Part shown: positions 58,637 through 64,000 of the stretch, one piece after another
Position numbering within the stretch: the stretch's first letter is position 1
Layout: the number at the start of each line of letters is the position of its first letter
Assembly (NCBI RefSeq): GCF_016093275.1
Contig: NZ_JAEDAK010000007.1
Coordinates: forward strand, 1-64,000
Direction of reading: 5' to 3'
Length of the DNA: 64,000 nucleotides
DNA from: Inhella proteolytica
GTDB taxonomy: Bacteria; Pseudomonadota; Gammaproteobacteria; Burkholderiales; Burkholderiaceae_C
The notes under the pieces: generated by a model
Database searches by the model: none
What the model was told of the DNA's origin: nothing
What the model saw: only the letters and a program-made list of their open reading frames with translations
Program-made: the position numbers and the translations under genes

Positions 58637-58984
58637 ATGAGCCACGACCCGAACTGCATCTTCTGCAAGATCGTTGCCGGCCAGATTCCCTCCAAGAAGG
58701 CGTTCGAGGACGAGGATCTGATCGTCTTCCACGACATCCAGCCCTGGGCGCCGGTGCATGTGCTGATCGTGCCCAAGTTGCACATCGTCAGCCACGCCGA
58801 TCTCGGCCCCGAGCACCAGAGCCTGGCGGGCAAGATGATGGTGCTGGCCCCGAAGCTGATGCGTGACTTGGGCGTGAGCGGGGGCTTCCGTACCCTGATC
58901 AATACCGGGCGTGATGGTGGGCAGGAGGTGATGCACCTGCACATGCACGTCATGGGCGGGCCGCGTCCTTGGGCCAAAGGCTGA
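58637..58984 (+). CDS. hinT: HIT-family nucleotide hydrolase (HinT-like)
   Basis: A 115-aa HIT-domain protein. The start MSHDPNCIFCKIVAGQIPSKKAFED and the C-terminal HLHMHVMGG carrying the catalytic HxHxH are canonical; FRTLINTGRDGGQEV precedes it. Relatives hydrolyse adenosine phosphoramidates. It sits 10 bases after the DUF4870-like gene, in the usual his-tat gene order. Confidence 0.95.
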   Translation: MSHDPNCIFCKIVAGQIPSKKAFEDEDLIVFHDIQPWAPVHVLIVPKLHIVSHADLGPEHQSLAGKMMVLAPKLMRDLGVSGGFRTLINTGRDGGQEVMHLHMHVMGGPRPWAKG

Positions 58985-59060
58985 TTTGCGGCCGGTTTCA
59001 GCACTGCCGCCAGCGGTGACAAACCTGTCCCCCGTCAAATCCACGCCATACACCGCGACC

Positions 59061-59066
59061 TAGAAT
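59061..59066 (+). promoter_or_regulatory. Candidate -10 element (TAGAAT) for tatABC
   Basis: TAGAAT at 59061-59066, followed by cgc, lies 26 bases upstream of the tatA ATG, which also has a strong ctggag ribosome site. No close -35 match is seen at 16-18 bases. The gap after the HIT gene is 108 bases, longer than others in this run, which fits a promoter of its own. Confidence 0.45.
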
Positions 59067-59092
59067 CGCACTCTCTATCTCTGGAGCATGTA

Positions 59093-59329
59093 ATGGGTGG
59101 TTTGAGCATTTGGCACTGGCTGATCGTGCTGTTGGTGGTCGTGCTGGTGTTTGGTACCAAGAAGCTCAAGAACGTGGGCTCCGATCTCGGTGCAGCCGTC
59201 AAGGGTTTCAAGGACGGCATGAAGGACGGCAGTGCGCCTGCTCCGAACGATCCGCAGCAGCGGGTCGGCCAAGCGAATGACGCCAACACGGTGGACGTGC
59301 AGGCGACCGAGAAGAAGACCCATTCCTGA
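59093..59329 (+). CDS. tatA: Sec-independent translocase subunit TatA
   Basis: A 78-aa protein that forms the size-variable pore of the Tat export system. One N-terminal helix ([21 protein letters not shown]) is followed by the amphipathic helix [21 protein letters not shown], with the [14 protein letters not shown] hinge, and an acidic to neutral tail. First gene of tatABC. Confidence 0.96.
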   Translation: MGGLSIWHWLIVLLVVVLVFGTKKLKNVGSDLGAAVKGFKDGMKDGSAPAPNDPQQRVGQANDANTVDVQATEKKTHS

Positions 59330-59362
59330 GCGGTTCGCCGCTCCTAGCACGCAAAGGCGCCC

Positions 59363-59800
59363 ATGCTGGACCTGGGTCTGGACAAGCTCGCCATGATCGG
59401 CGTGGTGGCGCTCATCGTCATCGGGCCGGAACGCTTGCCCAAGGTGGCGCGTACGGCGGGCCACCTGCTGGGCAAGGCGCGCCGCTATGTGGCGGACGTC
59501 AAGGCCGAGGTGAACCGTTCGATGGAGCTCGATGAGCTCAACAAGATGAAGTCGCAATTCCAGGAGGCTGCAGCAGAAGTCAGCGGCAGCCTGAACGAAG
59601 TGCAGACGACCTTCAACGAAACCTGGGCCAGCGGCGAATCTGCCGAACCCAACTGGAGCCCGGCACCCTACAAGCCGCCGCGCAAGAACTGGCGCATCCG
59701 GCGCTCCAACACGCCGGTCTGGTTCAAGCAGCGCAACGGGGTGCGGCGCCATGTTCAATCCGGCGCCGCGCGCGTGGCCCGCCACCGCCCCCGTCGATGA
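59363..59800 (+). CDS. tatB: Sec-independent translocase subunit TatB
   Basis: A 145-aa protein with an N-terminal membrane helix ([28 protein letters not shown]) carrying the conserved Glu of TatB and the GPERLP hinge, then a long amphipathic and coiled stretch. The basic C-terminal tail ([24 protein letters not shown]) is longer than in E. coli. It overlaps tatC by 4 bases. Confidence 0.95.
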   Translation: MLDLGLDKLAMIGVVALIVIGPERLPKVARTAGHLLGKARRYVADVKAEVNRSMELDELNKMKSQFQEAAAEVSGSLNEVQTTFNETWASGESAEPNWSPAPYKPPRKNWRIRRSNTPVWFKQRNGVRRHVQSGAARVARHRPRR

Positions 59801-60588
59801 GCTCCAAACCGCAAGACCCTGACGACGAACTGGCCGGTACCGAGCAGCCCTTCGTCGAACACCTGATTGAGCTGCGCGACCGCCTGGTGCGCGCGCTGCT
59901 GGCCATCGGCCTGGGTTTTGGCCTGCTCTGCCTGTGGCCGGGCCCGGCCGGTCTGTACGACCTGCTGGCCGAGCCGATGACGCGCAGCCTGCCCACGGGC
60001 ACCAAGCTGCTCGCCACGGGCGTGTTCTCCGGCTTCATGGTGCCGCTGAAGATCACGCTCATGGGCGGCTTCCTGATCGCCTTGCCCTTCGTGCTCTACC
60101 AGCTCTGGGCCTTTGTGGCGCCTGGCCTGTACTCGCATGAAAAGCGCTTCGTGCTGCCCCTGGTGGTCAGCAGCACGCTGCTCTTCTTCGTCGGCGTGGC
60201 GTTCTGTTACTTCATCGTGCTGCCGGCGCTGAGCAAGTTCCTGGTGGCGGTGGCGCCCACGGCGATCCAGGTGGCGCCGGACATCGAACAGTATTTCGGC
60301 ACCGTGCTCACGCTCTTCCTGGTGTTCGGCATTGCGTTCGAGGTGCCGGTGGCCGTGGTGGTGCTCGCGGCCCTGGGCATCGTGTCGGTGGAAAAACTCA
60401 AGGAGTGGCGCGGCTACTTTGCCGTCGTGTCCATCGTGGTGGCGGCCATCGTCACGCCGCCGGACGTGATCTCGCAGCTGTCGCTCTTCATTCCGATGTG
60501 CGTGCTGTATGAGATCGGCATCTGGACCGCGGTGCTGCTGCGCCGCAACAAGGGCGGCGACGAGACTCAGTCCTCGACGTCCGGCTGA
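59797..60588 (+). CDS. tatC: Sec-independent translocase subunit TatC
   Basis: A 263-aa membrane protein with six helices that recognises twin-arginine signal peptides. [23 protein letters not shown] at the start is diagnostic, along with [40 protein letters not shown] and ATVVTPPD-like [19 protein letters not shown]. The start overlaps tatB (ATGA). The 3' end overlaps the convergent degQ-like gene by 22 bases. Confidence 0.97.
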   Translation: MSSKPQDPDDELAGTEQPFVEHLIELRDRLVRALLAIGLGFGLLCLWPGPAGLYDLLAEPMTRSLPTGTKLLATGVFSGFMVPLKITLMGGFLIALPFVLYQLWAFVAPGLYSHEKRFVLPLVVSSTLLFFVGVAFCYFIVLPALSKFLVAVAPTAIQVAPDIEQYFGTVLTLFLVFGIAFEVPVAVVVLAALGIVSVEKLKEWRGYFAVVSIVVAAIVTPPDVISQLSLFIPMCVLYEIGIWTAVLLRRNKGGDETQSSTSG

Positions 60589-61628
60589 TCCGGCTGGTCC
60601 GCGCGCGGCCGCACGCCCACCTGAACCTGCACGTCGAGCGCCTTGCTGCCGCGCAGCAGGCTGAGGCGGGCCGGCTTGTCCGGGGCGAGCGCGGCCACAC
60701 GCTCCAGCAGCTGCTCCGGGCTGTGCACCGCCTGACCGGCGACGGCCTTGAGCACATCGCCGGCCTGCACGCCCGCCCGCGCCGCCGGCGCGCCAGCCAC
60801 CACGGCGCTGACGAGCACCCCTTCCGAACTGCCCAGCTTCAGCGCCTGCACGAGCTCGGGTGTCAGCGAGCGCGTCTGCACGCCGATCCAGCCGCGGATG
60901 ACGCGGCCGTCGCGCTGCAGGGCCTGCAGTACCTCGCGCGCCAGCTCGGCTGGGATGGCGAAGCCCACCCCCAGGCTGCCACCGCTGCGCGAGTAGATCG
61001 CGCTCGGAATGCCGACCAAGCGACCCTCGCGGTCCACCAGCGCGCCGCCGGAGTTGCCGGGGTTGATGGCCGCATCGGTCTGGATGAAGTTCTCGAACAC
61101 ATTGATGCCGAGCTGGCGGCGCTGCAGCGCGCTGACGATGCCAGCCGTCACGGTCTGGCCGACGCCAAAGGGGTTGCCGATGGCCAGCACCGGGTCACCC
61201 ACGCGAAGGGCCTTGGAGTCGCCCCAGCGCGCCACCGGCAGGCCGGGCAGCTGGATGCGCAGCAGGGCCAGATCGGTCTCGGGGTCGCTGCCCACGCGCG
61301 TGGCCTCCACGCGGCGGCCGTCCTGTAGTTCCACCTCGATGCGGCGCGCGCCCTGCACCACATGGTGATTGGTCAGCACCAGGCCCTGGCCATCGACGAT
61401 CACCCCGGAACCCATGCCCGCGCCGGGCTCGCCGCGCTGCTGCTCCACATCGATGGCCACCACGGCCGGGGCGGCCCGCCGTGCGGCCAGGCTCAGCTCG
61501 CCGGCACTCGTGGCAGGTGCCGGTGCCGCGCGTTCGAACCATTGCGGCTTCAGCGTCAGCAACACGAAGCCGGCGGCCAGAAGCACCGTACAGGCCTGGG
61601 CGAAAATCAACCACAGCCGCTTCAGCAA
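60567..61628 (-). CDS. Do-family serine protease (DegS/DegQ-like), one PDZ domain
   Basis: A 353-aa periplasmic serine protease with an N-terminal membrane anchor (LWLIFAQACTVLLAAGFVLLTL) rather than a cleaved signal. The trypsin-like domain has the full triad: H89 in TNHHVV, D119 in SDPETDLALL and S193 in NPGNSGGAL. A single PDZ domain (about 255-335) follows, as in DegS. DegS-type proteases release sigma-E regulators; Burkholderiales carry this version after tatC. The start is only 11 bases from the divergent Nif3-like start. Confidence 0.94.
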   Translation of the reverse strand: MLKRLWLIFAQACTVLLAAGFVLLTLKPQWFERAAPAPATSAGELSLAARRAAPAVVAIDVEQQRGEPGAGMGSGVIVDGQGLVLTNHHVVQGARRIEVELQDGRRVEATRVGSDPETDLALLRIQLPGLPVARWGDSKALRVGDPVLAIGNPFGVGQTVTAGIVSALQRRQLGINVFENFIQTDAAINPGNSGGALVDREGRLVGIPSAIYSRSGGSLGVGFAIPAELAREVLQALQRDGRVIRGWIGVQTRSLTPELVQALKLGSSEGVLVSAVVAGAPAARAGVQAGDVLKAVAGQAVHSPEQLLERVAALAPDKPARLSLLRGSKALDVQVQVGVRPRADQPDQPDVED

Positions 61629-61639
61629 GGATCCCCCTC

Positions 61640-62389
61640 ATGGTCGAACGCACGGAACTCGAGCGTTACCTCAGCGACGCCCTGTGCGTGAGCCAGTTTA
61701 AGGACTACGGACCGAATGGCCTGCAGGTGGAAGGCCGGCCGCAGGTGCAGCGCCTGATGGGGGGCGTGACGGCCAGCCGGGCGCTGATCGAGCAGGCGCT
61801 GGAGTGGCGCGCGGATGCGCTGCTGGTGCACCACGGCCTGTTTTGGCGGGGTCAGGACGGCCGCCTGACCGGCTGGCTGCGCCAGCGCGTGGGGCTGCTG
61901 CTCGGGGCGGACCTGAACCTGCTGGCCTATCACCTGCCGCTGGATGCTCACCCCGAATGGGGCAACAACGCCGCCCTTGGGGCGCGCCTGGGCTGGGTGG
62001 CGGACCAACGCCTGGGCGAGCAGCAGCTGGTGTTTGCGGGTGCGCTGCCGCAGGCTCTGTCGGCCCAAGGCCTGCAGCAGCAGTTGCAGGCGGCGCTGCA
62101 GCGCCCGGTGACCCTGCTGCCTGGCGACGGCCGCCCGTTGCGCCGCGTGGCCTGGTGCACCGGCGGTGCACAAGGCTATTTCGAAGCGGCGATTGCAGCG
62201 GGCGTGGATGCCTTCGTCACCGGTGAAATGAGCGAGCCCCAGCTGCACCTGGCACGTGAGACCGGCGTGGCCTTCTATGCCTGTGGTCACCATGCCAGCG
62301 AGCGCTACGGCGTGCAAGCCCTGGGGGCGCATCTGGCGCAACGCTTTGCGCTCGACTGGCAGTTCTGCGATCTGGACAACCCGGCATGA
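61640..62389 (+). CDS. Nif3-like dinuclear metal centre protein (YbgI family)
   Basis: A 249-aa protein of the Nif3/YbgI family. FKDYGPNGLQVEGRPQVQRL near the start, ADALLVHHGLFWRG (metal His residues), LLAYHLPLDAHPEWGNNAALG, and the C-terminal TGEMSEPQLHLARETGVAFYACGHHASERYGV are conserved. Some relatives are GTP cyclohydrolase I type 2 candidates. The ATG (61640) follows aaggatcc. pdxA follows with a 4-base overlap. Confidence 0.95.
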   Translation: MVERTELERYLSDALCVSQFKDYGPNGLQVEGRPQVQRLMGGVTASRALIEQALEWRADALLVHHGLFWRGQDGRLTGWLRQRVGLLLGADLNLLAYHLPLDAHPEWGNNAALGARLGWVADQRLGEQQLVFAGALPQALSAQGLQQQLQAALQRPVTLLPGDGRPLRRVAWCTGGAQGYFEAAIAAGVDAFVTGEMSEPQLHLARETGVAFYACGHHASERYGVQALGAHLAQRFALDWQFCDLDNPA

Positions 62390-63408
62390 AGCCCATCCTT
62401 CTGACCCAGGGCGATGGGGCCGGCATCGGCCCGGAGCTGATCGTCAAGGCCTGGGCGCAGCGTCCGCCCGGGCCGGCCACGGTGGTGGGTTCGGCGGCGG
62501 TGCTGCGCCGCGCGTTGGCCCAGTGTGGTTTGCAGCGGCCCCTGGCCGTGCTGGACACGCCCGACGAGCCGGCACCACCCGGTGCGCTGGCGGTCTGGGA
62601 GCCGCCCGGCCTGCCGGATTCCCTGCTGGTGGGTGAGCAAGGGCAGGTGCGCGCCGATTGCGGTCGGGCCGCGGCGCGCTGCATCGAGACCGCCGTGGCG
62701 GCCATCCAAGCGGGGCAGGGCAGCGGACTGGTGACCGCCCCCATCCACAAGGAGGCCTTGCACGCCGCGGGGGTGAACTACCCCGGCCACACCGAGATGC
62801 TGCAGGCCCTGGCGGGCGTGCCTGCGGTGCGCATGATGCTGGTGAACGAAGAGCTCCGCGTCGTCCTGGTGACCGTGCATGTGGCGCTGCGCGAGGCCGT
62901 GAACCTCGTCACCCGTGCCTCGGTGCGCGACACGGTGCGGATGCTGGACGCCGCCCTGCGCGGCCCCTTCGACCTGGCGGCGCCGCGCATCGCGGTGGCG
63001 GGGCTGAACCCGCACGCGGGCGAGGGTGGACTGTTTGGCGACGAGGAACTGCGCGAGATCGCGCCGGCCGTGGCCGACTGCCGCGCCGTGGGAATCAATG
63101 CGCAAGGCCCTTTCGCACCGGACACCGTCTTCATGCGCGCGCGCACCGGCGAGTTTGACGCCGTGGTGGCGATGACGCACGACCAGGGCCTGATCCCTAT
63201 CAAGTACCTGGGCCTGGACGAGGGCGTGAACCTGACCCTGGGTCTGCCCTTTGTGCGCACCAGCCCGGACCACGGCACCGCCTTCGACATCGCGGGCCGC
63301 GGCCTGGCCGACCCGCGCAGCCTGCTGGCGGCGTGGCGGCTGGCCGCACGCCTGTCGGATCAGCGGGTGGCGCCCGCCTTCGCAGCCGGCAGCAAGGCCG
63401 CGAGCTGA
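62386..63408 (+). CDS. pdxA: 4-hydroxythreonine-4-phosphate dehydrogenase
   Basis: A 340-aa NAD-dependent enzyme of pyridoxal 5'-phosphate synthesis. LTQGDGAGIGPELIVKAW opens the protein (the usual form is TxGEPAGIGPE). Metal-ligand His residues occur in NYPGHTEMLQAL, VTVHVALREAV and AMTHDQGLIPIKYLG, and PFVRTSPDHGTAFDIAG ends the core. The start overlaps the Nif3-like stop. The 3' end overlaps the convergent DUF1631 gene by 49 bases. Confidence 0.95.
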   Translation: MKPILLTQGDGAGIGPELIVKAWAQRPPGPATVVGSAAVLRRALAQCGLQRPLAVLDTPDEPAPPGALAVWEPPGLPDSLLVGEQGQVRADCGRAAARCIETAVAAIQAGQGSGLVTAPIHKEALHAAGVNYPGHTEMLQALAGVPAVRMMLVNEELRVVLVTVHVALREAVNLVTRASVRDTVRMLDAALRGPFDLAAPRIAVAGLNPHAGEGGLFGDEELREIAPAVADCRAVGINAQGPFAPDTVFMRARTGEFDAVVAMTHDQGLIPIKYLGLDEGVNLTLGLPFVRTSPDHGTAFDIAGRGLADPRSLLAAWRLAARLSDQRVAPAFAAGSKAAS

Positions 63409-64000
63409 TTGCGCGCGCGTGCGGTGGCGCGCTCCAGCAGGAAGGCGTTTTCCACCGTGCGCAGACGCTCGGTCTCGCAGAGCCGGCGCAGCATGCGCGC
63501 GGTCATCGTCACCGTCTTCGGGAACTGCTCGCCCTCGGTGAAGATGAAGAAGCTGCGCTGCGCGCTGATGTGGGTCAGCTTGACCTTCTTCCAGTCCGTG
63601 CCAGTGTGGATGCGGTAGGCGCAGCCCAGTTGCAAGTGGTCGAACAGGGCGGTGCCTGAGGTCGGCTCGGGTGCTTCGGCCTCAGGCAGGCCATCGATGC
63701 TGATGTCAACCGCCTGCAAGGGCGCCTCGGGCTCGGCGCCCAGGTCGATGTCGACCTGCCCGTTCCAGGCCACCTGGGCCTCGGCCACCAGGCCGACCTG
63801 GCTGGCCTCTTCGGGGGCGAAGACTTGTTCGAGATCGATGTCCAGCGCCGCCGTGGCGCGCAGGGCCTCCGCTTCGCCCGGCACCGCCAGACCGAAGGCC
63901 GCCTCGATGCGCTTGACCAGCAGGTTGTGGTCCAGCGGGGAGAGGCTCGGGGTCTTGAGCGACTCGGCATGCACGGGCAGCAGGTCGGCGAACAGCTGCT
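63360..64000 (-). CDS. DUF1631 family protein, C-terminal part (5' end outside window)
   Basis: The minus-strand frame is open from the stop at 63360 to the right edge. The visible ~213 residues end a DUF1631 protein: CAYRIHTGTDWKKVKLTHISAQRSFFIFTEGEQFPKTVTMTARMLRRLCETERLRTVENAFLLERA matches the family's C-terminal domain. An acidic linker (LDIDLEQVFAPEEASQ...PLQAVDISIDGLPEAEAPEP) precedes it. DUF1631 proteins are large, cytoplasmic and of unknown function, with a PilZ-like C-terminal fold suggested by FFIFTEG-type strands. Confidence 0.85.
   Translation of the reverse strand, partial: QLFADLLPVHAESLKTPSLSPLDHNLLVKRIEAAFGLAVPGEAEALRATAALDIDLEQVFAPEEASQVGLVAEAQVAWNGQVDIDLGAEPEAPLQAVDISIDGLPEAEAPEPTSGTALFDHLQLGCAYRIHTGTDWKKVKLTHISAQRSFFIFTEGEQFPKTVTMTARMLRRLCETERLRTVENAFLLERATARARNQLAALLPAAKAGATR

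Noticed and set aside
1-64000. CRISPR arrays, integrases, transposases, attachment sites, rRNA genes
   Set aside because: No evenly spaced direct repeats, recombinase motifs or rRNA signatures were seen; the single tRNA-Ser is not flanked by an integrase or by a repeated 3' end.

Overview
The window is chromosomal DNA from a high-GC Gram-negative bacterium, most likely a betaproteobacterium of the order Burkholderiales (Roseateles/Rubrivivax/Inhella-like). The signs are an argB-slmA pair, the hisI-hisE-DUF4870-HIT-tatABC order with a Do-type protease beside it, a general porin, homogentisate catabolism, a UbiM-type hydroxylase, a PEP-CTERM protein, and dispersed G/C-rich intergenic repeats. 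There is one tRNA gene (Ser, UGA) and no rRNA, CRISPR array, transposase or prophage. Coding density is very high and many convergent genes overlap at their 3' ends.

Layout. 1-134 is the 3' end of lpdA with a terminator. 190-5646 (minus) holds a two-propeller diguanylate cyclase, an unknown anchored protein, NIPSNAP and DUF1579-like proteins and a PaiB-like flavoprotein; the last is divergent from a LysR gene across a 12-bp inverted repeat. 6660-9209 is a LysR regulator divergent from azoreductase and pirin. 9324-15637 carries an unknown 501-aa protein, a periplasmic binding protein, tRNA-Ser, an ApaH-like phosphatase, a CNNM/CorC-type protein, SapC and a FeeM-like N-acyl amino acid synthase. 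15583-19190 is tyrosine catabolism (IclR regulator, hmgA, fumarylacetoacetase). 19165-26826 has a VanZ-like protein, a GDSL lipoprotein, a porin, LysE/ArgP, a PEP-CTERM protein and an M9 collagenase. 27053-35575 has ubiM, kup, a lower-GC lipoprotein gene, a cyclophilin, an odd alpha/beta-hydrolase lipoprotein and an orphan kdpDE-like pair. 35670-37657 is a two-gene trans-3-hydroxy-L-proline pathway. 37632-41345 (minus) is a five-gene run: DUF3034 outer-membrane protein, exported truncated hemoglobin, ECF sigma factor, cupin anti-sigma and hydrolase. 41405-51602 is a Crp/Fnr gene divergent from a branched-chain-type ABC transporter operon flanked by two acyl-CoA ligase-like genes and interrupted by a 600-bp inverted-repeat element. 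51658-54694 has two paralogous binding proteins around dtd-fieF. 54734-60588 is argB-slmA-DUF815 ATPase, a NUDIX-HisI fusion, hisE, a DUF4870-like gene, a HIT gene and tatABC. 60567-64000 is degQ-like, a Nif3-like gene, pdxA and the C-terminal end of a DUF1631 gene.

The most unusual items are the in-frame NUDIX-HisI fusion, the DUF3034/hemoglobin/ECF/cupin operon whose anti-sigma lacks the usual N-terminal zinc motif, the inverted-repeat-bounded element inside the transporter operon, and the eight tail-to-tail gene overlaps. All functional calls come from reading motifs and family resemblance by eye; no database search was run.
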